Shown here in pieces: positions 25,534-34,788 of a stretch of DNA of 64,000 nt. This DNA is from an uncultured Mucilaginibacter sp. (GTDB lineage: Bacteria; Bacteroidota; Bacteroidia; Sphingobacteriales; Sphingobacteriaceae), in contig CAITEP010000029.1 of assembly GCA_903891475.1 (NCBI GenBank), positions 17,264-81,263 on the forward strand. The letters run 5' to 3'. The position numbers were made by a program, and so were the translations under genes. The first letter of the stretch is position 1, and every line of letters starts with the position of its first letter. The notes beneath the pieces were generated by a model. It was not told the origin of the DNA. It saw nothing but the letters and a program-made list of their open reading frames with translations, and searched no databases.

Positions 25534-27540
25534 CTAAATTAATGCTTTCGCCTTATTTACTACGTTTTCAACTGTAAAACCAAAAAGCTTGTAAAGCTCA
25601 TCAGCCGGAGCCGATTCGCCAAAGGTGTTCATGGCTAAAATATCACCTTCGTCTGTAGTGTATTTATGCCAACCCATAGGCGATGCCATTTCAACAGCTA
25701 AACGCTTCTTCAATTTTTTAGGGAATACACTTTCCTTATATTCCGCGCTTTGTTTCTCAAACAACTCCCACGATGGCATGCTTACCACTCTTGCGGCAAT
25801 GCCTTCTTCTTGCAATTTTGCCTGAGCTTGCATAATCAAGGCTACTTCTGAACCAGTTGCCATCAAAATTAATTGTGGCGCAGTAGCTGGTTCTGATAAT
25901 ACATAAGCTCCTTTCTCTAGATTGCTGGCACTCGCGTATTTATCCTGATCTAAAATTGGCAGACCCTGACGAGTAAACACCAATACCACCGGACCATCCT
26001 TGTGCTCTAAAGCAACACGCCATGCATGCGCAGTTTCGTTGGCATCGGCTGGGCGTATAACTGTGATATTTGGTATAACCCTTAAAGCAGCCAATTGCTC
26101 AATTGGTTGGTGGGTGGTACCATCCTCGCCTAAGCCAATACTATCGTGGGTATAAACCAGAATAGGGCGAATTTTCATAATAGCGGCCAATCTGATTGGC
26201 GGGCGCATATACTCAGAGAACATCAAAAAGGTAGCACCATAAGGAATAAGTCCTTTGGTTAATGCCATACCATTCAAAATAGAACCCATCGCGTGCTCCC
26301 TGATACCAAAATGGAAGTTACGTCCGTCACGTTGTTCTGGCGTAAATGAGGTATATTTTTTCAGGTTTGTTTCTGTTGATGGGGCAAGATCGGCAGAGCC
26401 ACCAATTAAATTTGGCAAGCTATCGGCAATGGCATTCAACACCTTTCCTGAAGCCTGACGGGTAGCCATTTTAGGGTCTGAACCTTTAAATACTGGTAGT
26501 GTAGCTTCCCAACCAGCTGGCAATTTGCCGGATGCTGCAGTTTCGTACTCGGCAGCTAGTTCAGGGTATTCTTTTTTGTAAGCTTCAAATAAAGCGTTCC
26601 ATTTAGCTTCCAGTTCAATACCTCTGGCACCTTTATCGTGGTAGTACTTCAATACCTCATCAGGCACGTAAAATGATTTTTCAGGATCGAAACCAAAAAA
26701 CTCTTTTACCAATTTTATTTCATCGGCACCTAGTGGGGCACCATGCGCGCCAGCGGTGTTTACTTTATTCGGACTGCCATAACCAATTTGTGTACGTACA
26801 TTGATGATGGATGGTTTATTGACCACGCCCTTTGCATTGCGGATAGCTTGCGCCAAGCCTGCAATATCATTACCATCCGCAACGGTTTGTACATGCCAGC
26901 CGTACGATTCAAAACGTTTGGCTACATCTTCTGTGAAAGTAATATCAGTATCACCTTCTATTGATATATGGTTATCATCATACAAATAAATCATGTTACC
27001 CAATTCAAGGTGACCAGCTAAGGAAGCAGCCTCAGAAGTTACACCTTCCATCAAATCGCCATCACTTACTATGGCATAAACGTGGTAATCAAATAATTCG
27101 AAACCGGGTTTATTATAACGAGCGGCCAGATGTTTTTGGGCGATGGCAAAGCCAACACCATGCGCGAAACCTTGACCAAGTGGACCGGTTGTTACATCAA
27201 TACCCGGAGCCAGGCCATATTCAGGGTGACCAGCGGTTTTGCTATGTAGCTGACGGAAGTTTTTGATATCATCTAAACTTAAATCATAGCCTGTTAAATA
27301 TAGAAAACTGTATTGCAGCATACAGGCATGCCCGTTTGATAGGATAAAGCGGTCGCGGTTTGCCCAATTTGGGTTTTTAGGATTATACTTCATATAATCG
27401 GCCCAAAGTACATGTCCCATTGGCGCCAAAGCCATTGGGGTGCCCGGGTGCCCTGAATTTGCTTTTTGTACTGCTTCTGCCGATAGGATCCTAACGGTAT
27501 TTATGCCTAAATTTTCTAATTTGCTATTATCTAAGTCCAT
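25534..27540 (-). CDS. tkt: Transketolase
   Basis: Thiamine diphosphate enzyme moving two-carbon units between ketoses and aldoses. 668 residues, full length with three domains. SGHPGTPMALAP near 28-39, the cofactor motif SDGDLMEG with downstream NH-type residues, GAHGAPLGADE, and the pyrimidine-domain FGIREHAMGSILNGM are all present. Follows the glucokinase gene by 31 bases. Confidence 0.98.
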   Translation of the reverse strand: MDLDNSKLENLGINTVRILSAEAVQKANSGHPGTPMALAPMGHVLWADYMKYNPKNPNWANRDRFILSNGHACMLQYSFLYLTGYDLSLDDIKNFRQLHSKTAGHPEYGLAPGIDVTTGPLGQGFAHGVGFAIAQKHLAARYNKPGFELFDYHVYAIVSDGDLMEGVTSEAASLAGHLELGNMIYLYDDNHISIEGDTDITFTEDVAKRFESYGWHVQTVADGNDIAGLAQAIRNAKGVVNKPSIINVRTQIGYGSPNKVNTAGAHGAPLGADEIKLVKEFFGFDPEKSFYVPDEVLKYYHDKGARGIELEAKWNALFEAYKKEYPELAAEYETAASGKLPAGWEATLPVFKGSDPKMATRQASGKVLNAIADSLPNLIGGSADLAPSTETNLKKYTSFTPEQRDGRNFHFGIREHAMGSILNGMALTKGLIPYGATFLMFSEYMRPPIRLAAIMKIRPILVYTHDSIGLGEDGTTHQPIEQLAALRVIPNITVIRPADANETAHAWRVALEHKDGPVVLVFTRQGLPILDQDKYASASNLEKGAYVLSEPATAPQLILMATGSEVALIMQAQAKLQEEGIAARVVSMPSWELFEKQSAEYKESVFPKKLKKRLAVEMASPMGWHKYTTDEGDILAMNTFGESAPADELYKLFGFTVENVVNKAKALI

Positions 27541-27571
27541 CTTATTTTTATTATGTAATCTATAATTACTA

Positions 27572-28318
27572 TTAAGCTATTAATTCTGTATTTGTTTCTA
27601 CCACGTGGCTTTTTACCCAAAGGCGAGCACCACCCTTAATGCCTTCCGCATTGGTTACCACTTTCATATTGTCATCGAGTTTGAAATTCAATTTGCTCGA
27701 ATTACCTCCACCAATATATAAAAAATCATAGTTGAAAACGGTTTTTAGCACCTCAAAAACATTTTGAATTCTCAAGTTCCATTTTTTAACGCCTTCTTTA
27801 TCGAGAGCCTTGTCGCCAATATACTTATCATACGAGGCATATTTATCGAAAGGCTGGTGCGAAAACTCCATATGGGGTAATAATTCGCCATTTAGTAGCC
27901 AAGCAGTGCCGAACCCGGTACCTAGGGTAATTACAAATTCCAGTCCTTTACCGCTACAAACACCTAGACCCTGCATATCTGCATCGTTCACTACCTTGGC
28001 GGGTTTGCCTAAAATTTCTTCCAGTTTATTTGCAAAATCAAAATCAACCCATGATGCTGAATCAAGATTGGGAGCGGTTTTTACCACTCCGTTTTTTATA
28101 TATCCAGGAAAGCCGACCGAAATGCGGTCGTAATCAGGGAAATCTTTCACCAAAAGTTTGATGGAGTTTAAAACGTTTTCAGGACTAGCCGGAAACGGGG
28201 TAGGGGTCTTTTCGTATTGTTTAGTAAGGTCGCCCTTACTATTTAGGATGGTTCCTTTAATATTGGAACCTCCAATATCAATTGAAAGTATTTTTAAATC
28301 GGCCGAAGTTTTTTCCAT
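27572..28318 (-). CDS. ROK-family glucokinase, polyphosphate glucokinase-like
   Basis: Phosphorylates glucose to glucose 6-phosphate, feeding the operon it begins. 248 residues. SIDIGGSNIKGTIL near 13-26 is the phosphate loop; FPGYIKNGVVKTAPNLD, NDADMQGLG with the catalytic Asp, and TLGTGFGTAWLLNGELLPHMEFSH follow the order of actinobacterial polyphosphate glucokinase. The ROK zinc motif CxCGxxGC is absent, as in that subgroup. Use of polyphosphate, ATP or both is not decided by the sequence. First gene of the run to pgl; a perfect palindrome lies 45 bases upstream. Confidence 0.85.
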   Translation of the reverse strand: MEKTSADLKILSIDIGGSNIKGTILNSKGDLTKQYEKTPTPFPASPENVLNSIKLLVKDFPDYDRISVGFPGYIKNGVVKTAPNLDSASWVDFDFANKLEEILGKPAKVVNDADMQGLGVCSGKGLEFVITLGTGFGTAWLLNGELLPHMEFSHQPFDKYASYDKYIGDKALDKEGVKKWNLRIQNVFEVLKTVFNYDFLYIGGGNSSKLNFKLDDNMKVVTNAEGIKGGARLWVKSHVVETNTELIA

Positions 28319-28362
28319 TAATCTATCTAAAAGGAAACAAAAACAAATAATTTATTGATTTG

Positions 28363-28378
28363 ATTTACAGCTGTAAAT
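28363..28378. promoter_or_regulatory. 16-bp perfect palindrome upstream of the pentose phosphate operon
   Basis: ATTTACAGCTGTAAAT is perfectly self-complementary and lies 45 bases before the glucokinase ATG, where an operator would be expected. No -7 consensus box is found close by. The regulator is not encoded in the window. Confidence 0.55.
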
Positions 28379-28522
28379 TCGACAAAATAAGCATAACATA
28401 CTTGTCTTTTTCAGCCCATAATATTTAGGCTAATTAAGTAAATAATAAACAATATCCGTCAATAAATTTAAGTTATTTTTGAGTGCTTAAACCCCTTTTA
28501 CATAATTATTGCATAAAATGTT

Positions 28523-30919
28523 TTATAAATTGAATTTATTCTCGCCGGGAGCCAATGGGTATGTTTTATCTTTCCAGATAAATAGGCCTGAGGTATTCAT
28601 TGGCAAACTAATGTTGATTTCCCAAAAAGTACCCACCAATTTGTAATCAGCCGTAATTTTACCTTTAGGGTGCGGAATTTCTCCACTCACATTTGTCATG
28701 TTTCCTAAATGAGGTTCTATTTTTATGGCATTAAATCCAGGCGCATAACTGTCAATACCTAATACAGTGCGGTAAAATTCGATATTTGGGCTCGAACCCC
28801 ATGCATGACAGTCGGATCGATTATGTTCAAGGTCTGATATTTCGGCCCAAGTAGTAAGTCCGTACGACATGTTTTTTTTCCAAATTTCCAACCAATCCAT
28901 ATAATCATTTCCCAAGCCAGCTTTTATCAATGCCTGGTGCAAATAATATTTAAAGTAGATGGTACATTGGGTAAGGGTTTTTTCTTCGAGCAATTTTTTA
29001 CCTAACATCTTGGCGTCGGGTTCATTCAGCATACCCGTCAAAATAGCCAGTGAGTTGGTATGTTGTGAATAAACATCCTTATCTTCGGTATCAGAATAGA
29101 GTTCTTTTATTGGATCCCAATATTTGATTTGAATGACGTGTTTTAATTGCACAGCCTTCGCGCTGTAAAGCCTTTCCAAATCGGGCAAGCCCATTTTGCC
29201 TTCCATTTGCGCGGCTAGTTGGTAAGCCCACAATAATTGCAAGTCCATAATAGCCGAATTGCCCTTACTGCCCTTTGGAGGCATCCCACTTTTCCAGCCA
29301 GGGTTATCAACCCAGTCTACAAAAGTCCAATACGGGGTGTTTATTAAGGATCCATCGGCTTGTTGGTATTTGCTAAAAAAGCGCAGTATTTCCTGCACTG
29401 CGGGCAATTTGTCTTTCACTAATAAACTATCCGGTCGATACATCCAATAGTCATGCAGCATACCTATATACCAAAGCGAGAATGTTGAAATAATTTGTGG
29501 ACTATAGGATGGATGCCTGCTCAAGGTAAGTCCCTCTGCAATTCTCGAATGATCCATCAGGTTAATTGCATTGCGCGCCAAGCGGTCGTCTCCGCTGTTG
29601 TAGTACGATATCAGTGCCTGTATCCTAGTGTCACCAATGTATTGTAATTGCTCGTAATAAGGGCAGTCCATATAGGTTTCATAAGCATCCAGTCGTGCAG
29701 TGCGCCAGCCAATATCAAGTATTTTCTGTACTTCATTATTGCCTGTTTGTAACCTTGAATTTAACTTAAAGGGATAGCCGGTAAAAGTGCCGTAAATATC
29801 ATCTATAATTAAAGGTATTTCATGGGTATGAATGGTAATAAGTATATACCTAAAGGTACGCCAACTAAGTGTAGTATAGGTTTGCGCATTTGAGCCATCG
29901 CAAATTATACTGTCTTTTCTTCCGGCAAAAATCCCTCCTTCCACATCGTTTCGGTTTCCTTTATGAATGCCAGCTGCCAAACTAACAAAAGGGGATTCGG
30001 CATAGGTAAGCGATATGCCCGCCCCTAAACCTTCGCTAAATTTCAGCGTTAAGTAGGCATTGGTTAAATAAGTTTGGTCAAGCAATAAGGTAGCTATGGT
30101 GTTGGCAGGAATCGTAAAGCTGGTTTGTGTTGCCGGGAAGGAGGGTGGTACCCGTACCCCTATTGCCTTCCGCAAAACAGGTATTCTTTCATTAGTCAAT
30201 TCCATTTGTGGAATGGTAGATGGCACAAGCATCCATCCAAAGGCATCCGCAACACCCTTAGGTTTGCCCCGATCAATTGTTACTGCATCGGGCCATGTAA
30301 AATCGTTATAATATGTTTCTTGCCAGCCCTTAATGGTTTTAACCACGTCAACCAGTTCACCGAGACCGGCTACATAATAAGTTGGATAACCAACCCCAGC
30401 CAAAGAACGATAGGCATCATTTCTTTTACATTTCCAGCTGTTATTAGTGTTTATTATTTCCTCCTCTTGTGTTTGTCCTTGTAAAATAAAACCTGTGCGT
30501 AAACTTATTTGTGCTTCTGGGCGGTATTGCGCCTCATTCCAAACTAAGGCGGCGATGGTGTTTCGACCATAATTTAAATAAGGACCCAGATCAACTGTTT
30601 CATAATTCCAATAATAAGTATCGCCCCGTGCTGGCCCGAGTGAAATTAAATGGCCATTGATATATAGTTTATACCTATTATCGGCAGATACTTTTACAAG
30701 AAATTTATTGGGGCGTGCATCCAAATCAAAATTTTTACGAAAGCAATAAACACCATATTCGTTTCCCTGGCTGTTGGCTGGGGCTATCCAATAGGCATTC
30801 CACGGCTGGTAAGAGGTCGTAATACTCTGAGCTTGGATGTGCAAAGAGGAATAAAAAACGGTTTGTATTGCTACTAATAATAAAATTCGATTTAGATGTT
30901 GTTTTATGTTTAAAGTCAT
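28523..30919 (-). CDS. Secreted glycoside hydrolase, alpha-L-rhamnosidase (GH78)-like
   Basis: 798 residues with a signal peptide ending near HIQAQ (residue 31). N-terminal beta-sandwich segments (KNFDLDARPNKFLVKVSADNRYKLYING, near 50-80) resemble the GH78 carbohydrate-binding domain. An (alpha/alpha)6-barrel from about 400 to 720 has DAYETYMDCPYYEQLQYIGD, the position of the GH78 general acid region, and TWAEISDLEHNRSDCHAWGSSPN. A C-terminal beta domain has KGKITADYKLVGTFWEINISLP. The usual DCPQRDERLGW form is altered to DCPYYEQLQYIGD, keeping one Glu. It probably removes rhamnose or a related sugar from plant glycans. No SusCD pair is adjacent. Starts 26 bases from the divergent DUF2339 gene. 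Confidence 0.8.
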   Translation of the reverse strand: MTLNIKQHLNRILLLVAIQTVFYSSLHIQAQSITTSYQPWNAYWIAPANSQGNEYGVYCFRKNFDLDARPNKFLVKVSADNRYKLYINGHLISLGPARGDTYYWNYETVDLGPYLNYGRNTIAALVWNEAQYRPEAQISLRTGFILQGQTQEEEIINTNNSWKCKRNDAYRSLAGVGYPTYYVAGLGELVDVVKTIKGWQETYYNDFTWPDAVTIDRGKPKGVADAFGWMLVPSTIPQMELTNERIPVLRKAIGVRVPPSFPATQTSFTIPANTIATLLLDQTYLTNAYLTLKFSEGLGAGISLTYAESPFVSLAAGIHKGNRNDVEGGIFAGRKDSIICDGSNAQTYTTLSWRTFRYILITIHTHEIPLIIDDIYGTFTGYPFKLNSRLQTGNNEVQKILDIGWRTARLDAYETYMDCPYYEQLQYIGDTRIQALISYYNSGDDRLARNAINLMDHSRIAEGLTLSRHPSYSPQIISTFSLWYIGMLHDYWMYRPDSLLVKDKLPAVQEILRFFSKYQQADGSLINTPYWTFVDWVDNPGWKSGMPPKGSKGNSAIMDLQLLWAYQLAAQMEGKMGLPDLERLYSAKAVQLKHVIQIKYWDPIKELYSDTEDKDVYSQHTNSLAILTGMLNEPDAKMLGKKLLEEKTLTQCTIYFKYYLHQALIKAGLGNDYMDWLEIWKKNMSYGLTTWAEISDLEHNRSDCHAWGSSPNIEFYRTVLGIDSYAPGFNAIKIEPHLGNMTNVSGEIPHPKGKITADYKLVGTFWEINISLPMNTSGLFIWKDKTYPLAPGENKFNL

Positions 30920-30945
30920 TACCTTTAGTTTGAAAACCTAGAACG

Positions 30946-33348
30946 ATGGATATTGTAATAATTTTGTTACTAATAGTTATTTTAACTTTAGTAATAATTC
31001 TAAAATCAAATGTAAGCGAAAGATTTGAAAATATTGAAGATAATATAGCCGAAATTCGGCGATTATTGGTAAAAATTGAAAAACAAAGTAAAAATCCTAT
31101 TACAGAAGAAAAACCAAGTGTTATACAATCTGTAAATCCAATTATTAGCCCTCCGGTACCTAAAGAAGAGGAACTAAAACCTATGCCGGTAGTTGAGCGA
31201 CAACAGGAAGTAATAGCCGACACTGATACGCAGGTTAGAAGTAAAGACCAGGTATTTGCCGATAGCCTTTCACAAATTAGAAAGCCAGTTAAAACTTGGA
31301 CCCCGCCACCTGTTTATGAAGAGGAAGAGTCAAAACCTACTTTTTTTGAACGCAACCCCGACCTTGAAAAATTTATTGGCGAAAACCTCTTTAACAAAAT
31401 AGGAATTGCCATTTTAGTTTTGGCTATTGGCTTTTTTGTTAAATACGCCATTGATAATAATTGGATAGGACCGATTGGGAGAGTTGGTATTGGCTTTATT
31501 TGTGGTGGTATATTAATTGGCTTTGCCCATAAACTCCGAATTACTTATAAGGCGTTTAGTTCGGTGTTAACAGGTGGAGGTTTGGCTATTTTTTATTTTA
31601 CAATAACGCTGGCCTTTCAGGAATTTCATTTGTTTAATCAATTGGTTGCGCTGGGTTTATTGATAGTAATTACCATATTCTCGGTGCTATTATCATTGCT
31701 ATACAACAAGCAGGAACTTGCCATAATAGCTTTAATTGGCGGCTTTTCGAGTCCATTTTTGGTAAGCAACGGGAGTGCCAATTACAATGGTTTGTTTGTA
31801 TATCTTTTGGTATTAAATATTGGTTTGCTAACCATTGCCTATTTTAAAGCTTGGCGCATCCTAAATATATTGGCATATGTTTTTAGCATAGGTGTATTAA
31901 CAGCTGTTGTTTTAACAATGCCAGATAAGGGTTATCTAGGAGCGTTCATATTTTTATCTGTTTTTTACTTGTTGTTTTTTGCCATCAATATTATTAACAA
32001 TGTGCGCGAGAACAAAAAGTTTTTAGCCATCGATTTTACGATTTTGCTAAGCAATACAGCCCTTTACTTTTCGGCAGGGCTGTTTTTGTTTACAGAAATG
32101 GAACTAAACCAATATCTTGGCGTTTTCAGCGCTGGGCTAGCTGCCATTAATCTGGTGCTATCATACCTGTTATTCAAAAAAAGAAGGGTTGATACCAATA
32201 TTCTTTATTTGCTCATAGGCATCACTTTTACCTTTATATCACTCACGGCTCCATTGCAATTGCATGGCCATTACATCACCCTATTTTGGGCATCCGAATG
32301 TGTGTTGCTTTATTGGTTATCACAAAAATCAGGCATTTTATTACTTAGAATTGCCGCTTACCTAATTTGGGTGGCCATGATGATTAGTTTGGCAATGGAT
32401 TTAAGCAGTATATATTTTGATAATAATTTGGCAATAACCGTTATTTTCAATAAAGGCTTTATCACCACTATCTATTCGGCTATTTGTACCTATATATTTT
32501 ATGTTTTGATCAACAGAGATGAAATGCCAGAAGGGCCTACCGAATTTGACATGTATAAGGGGGTGTTTAAATATATTGCCTTTATGATGTTGTTTTTGAG
32601 CGGCTTACTCGAGATCAATTATCAATTTTTATTTTCCTTCCCAAAAAGTAGTGTGAATATAATATATATCATGTTATATATCCCGGTATTTGTTTTACTG
32701 TTTAATTTTATTTATCAAAAAATTGAGCACCAGAAAGATACATGGCAATTACAGCTTATTTTACTATTTATATGTTTAATCAGCTATCTTTTTGCAACAC
32801 CTGTTGTTGTTTTATTACTGAACGACATTTTGGTTAAAGGGAATATCCCATATATCCATACCTATGCGCATTGGGCCAGCGATTTAGTGGTGATTTTAAT
32901 CTTCTATCGGTTAATTAGCATAAGTAGAGTATACATTACTGACGAAAATATCAATTTGATTTCGTGGGGAATATCGGCTTTGGCGGTTATTTTTTTAAGT
33001 GCCGAATTTTCATCACTAAGTACACAATTATTTTATGCTAAGGATACCTCAATAGATGTTATTGGGAATGTTTTTGTGAAAGCGGTGTTGCCAGTTTTAT
33101 GGGGTGTTTTATCATTTATATTGATGTTGATAGGTATGCGAAAAAAGGTGCGTGTGTTCCGCATTATATCACTTACCTTATTTTTTATAACCTTGGCAAA
33201 ATTGTTCATTTATGATATAAATGACATACCAATTACAGGAAAAATTGCCGCATTTTTCTGTTTGGGGGTATTATTGCTCATCATATCGTTTATGTATCAA
33301 AAAGTAAAAAAAATTATTGTTGATGATAAGCCTGAATCAAATGATTAA
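30946..33348 (+). CDS. DUF2339 polytopic membrane protein
   Basis: 800 residues. One N-terminal helix (about 3-22), a charged cytosolic or periplasmic linker to about 140 with a short coiled coil, then some twenty hydrophobic helices to the C-terminus. ENLFNKIGIAILVLAIGFFVKYAIDNNWIGPIGRVGIG near 145 is the DUF2339 signature. Function unknown; family members are predicted envelope proteins. Eight bases of overlap couple it to the DUF3999-like gene, a pairing seen in other bacteria. Confidence 0.85.
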   Translation: MDIVIILLLIVILTLVIILKSNVSERFENIEDNIAEIRRLLVKIEKQSKNPITEEKPSVIQSVNPIISPPVPKEEELKPMPVVERQQEVIADTDTQVRSKDQVFADSLSQIRKPVKTWTPPPVYEEEESKPTFFERNPDLEKFIGENLFNKIGIAILVLAIGFFVKYAIDNNWIGPIGRVGIGFICGGILIGFAHKLRITYKAFSSVLTGGGLAIFYFTITLAFQEFHLFNQLVALGLLIVITIFSVLLSLLYNKQELAIIALIGGFSSPFLVSNGSANYNGLFVYLLVLNIGLLTIAYFKAWRILNILAYVFSIGVLTAVVLTMPDKGYLGAFIFLSVFYLLFFAINIINNVRENKKFLAIDFTILLSNTALYFSAGLFLFTEMELNQYLGVFSAGLAAINLVLSYLLFKKRRVDTNILYLLIGITFTFISLTAPLQLHGHYITLFWASECVLLYWLSQKSGILLLRIAAYLIWVAMMISLAMDLSSIYFDNNLAITVIFNKGFITTIYSAICTYIFYVLINRDEMPEGPTEFDMYKGVFKYIAFMMLFLSGLLEINYQFLFSFPKSSVNIIYIMLYIPVFVLLFNFIYQKIEHQKDTWQLQLILLFICLISYLFATPVVVLLLNDILVKGNIPYIHTYAHWASDLVVILIFYRLISISRVYITDENINLISWGISALAVIFLSAEFSSLSTQLFYAKDTSIDVIGNVFVKAVLPVLWGVLSFILMLIGMRKKVRVFRIISLTLFFITLAKLFIYDINDIPITGKIAAFFCLGVLLLIISFMYQKVKKIIVDDKPESND

Positions 33349-34543
33349 AAATGTATGCTTGCTAATAATAGGGTGTTTGGTAATTAACATAACGTATGCC
33401 CAAAAATACCGAGCTAATATACAAACGATAGATTCGGCCGGATTTTACAAAATATTACTGCGCCCAAATTTGGTTGCTAAAACCGAATCGGCATTGACTG
33501 ATTTGCGGCTATTGGATAGTAAGGATAGAGAAATTCCATACGTTCCACCTGCAAGTGTACCGCTAACACAAAAACGATACTTTACTGAGTTTCCTAAAAT
33601 CGGAGGTATCGTAAAAATTGATAGCTTGACCACCATTATTGCTGAAAATAAACTAGGCCGGCCAATTAGCAGCTTGTGGTTAAAGGTTAAAAATACCAAT
33701 GTAATCCGTACCATGAACTTGACGGGTAGCGACGATTTAAAGCATTGGTTTGCTATTGAGGAGGGTGCTTTGCTTAATCAACCCGATTTGGGGGATGATG
33801 GCGAGTACGTAATGACCATTAACTTCCCTGCCAGCAATTACCATTATTTGAAGATTACGGTTAACGATAAAACCAGGGCTCCCATTAATTTTTTAAAGGT
33901 TGGCATTTATAATTCAACTGCTTTAGAAAGTGTTTATGTGTCAATTTTGCCCGCAAAGTTTACGCAAAGAGATAGTGGTAAAACAACTATTATAAATATT
34001 TGGCTTAGTGATAAATATCAGGTTAATAAATTACAATTAACCATCAGTGGACCAAAATATTATAAGCGCGGTGTATTAATTTATAATGCTTCTGGTAAAA
34101 CTCCAGAAATGGTTAGCGAGGCCGAACTAAACTCCGGAGGGGCAAAAGAGTTATACCTGATGGAAAAAGCCAACCATTTGATATTGAAAATTGATAATGC
34201 GGATAATTTGCCATTACATTTTGATGGCATAGAAGCTTACCAAACTGCAACCTATGTATTAAGCTATTTAGAAAAGGGGGAATATTATTTTACCATTGGT
34301 AAGCCTAATGCCGAGCAACCTAACTACGACCTTAAATTTTTTAAAGATAGCCTTAAAGGCGAAGTACCCATCATTACACACAAGGAAGTTAATACGAATC
34401 CCGAATACCAAAAACCAGTTGTTAAAACAAAAAAGGAATATACCGCTTTTATTTGGGCAGCAATTATTGCCGCACTCATAGTTCTAGGCTTGCTTGCATG
34501 GAAAATGGTTAACGAAATAAAAAATAAGGAAGAAAACAATTAA
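33341..34543 (+). CDS. DUF3999-like exported membrane protein
   Basis: 400 residues from the ATG at 33341, which overlaps the DUF2339 stop by eight bases; an upstream start would lengthen the overlap without adding a signal. A signal peptide ends at ITYAQ. The large periplasmic beta-rich region (about 25-360) has paired strands such as LLDSKDREIPYV and YHYLKITVNDKT, and a single helix at about 372-392 anchors the C-terminus with a short charged tail. The partner position after DUF2339 supports the DUF3999 call. Function unknown. Confidence 0.72.
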   Translation: MIKNVCLLIIGCLVINITYAQKYRANIQTIDSAGFYKILLRPNLVAKTESALTDLRLLDSKDREIPYVPPASVPLTQKRYFTEFPKIGGIVKIDSLTTIIAENKLGRPISSLWLKVKNTNVIRTMNLTGSDDLKHWFAIEEGALLNQPDLGDDGEYVMTINFPASNYHYLKITVNDKTRAPINFLKVGIYNSTALESVYVSILPAKFTQRDSGKTTIINIWLSDKYQVNKLQLTISGPKYYKRGVLIYNASGKTPEMVSEAELNSGGAKELYLMEKANHLILKIDNADNLPLHFDGIEAYQTATYVLSYLEKGEYYFTIGKPNAEQPNYDLKFFKDSLKGEVPIITHKEVNTNPEYQKPVVKTKKEYTAFIWAAIIAALIVLGLLAWKMVNEIKNKEENN

Positions 34544-34591
34544 GTCGTGCATTGGCAATATCAATAGGATTTCATAAAGTAAATTGTTAAC

Positions 34592-34777
34592 ATGTTTTTA
34601 AACTTCAAATACCCAATTATCACCTTTGTTGCTGCATTTGTGTTTGTTATAATTGGCTTATTGTTTAAAATTATGCATTATCCAGGTGCTAGTATGCTGT
34701 TGGGTAGTATGTTTATAGTGCAGGGAATATGTTTGGTTTGGCTTATTGTCATCATTATAAAATCCAGAAAAGCTTAG
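34592..34777 (+). CDS. Small two-helix membrane protein with GldL-like motif
   Basis: 61 residues, two membrane helices (about 8-24 and 36-56) joined by FKIMHYPGASML. That loop is the hallmark of the N-terminal part of GldL, the gliding/T9SS motor protein, and of many small Bacteroidota proteins. The long cytoplasmic domain of GldL is absent, so this is not the motor subunit itself. It follows the DUF3999-like gene by 48 bases. Function unknown. Confidence 0.7.
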   Translation: MFLNFKYPIITFVAAFVFVIIGLLFKIMHYPGASMLLGSMFIVQGICLVWLIVIIIKSRKA

Positions 34778-34788
34778 ATTTCCAGATA

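Noticed and set aside
31000..34543. DUF2339 cluster as a novel transporter system
   Set aside because: Both large genes match known domains of unknown function; the pairing is seen elsewhere and no substrate or energy domain is visible.
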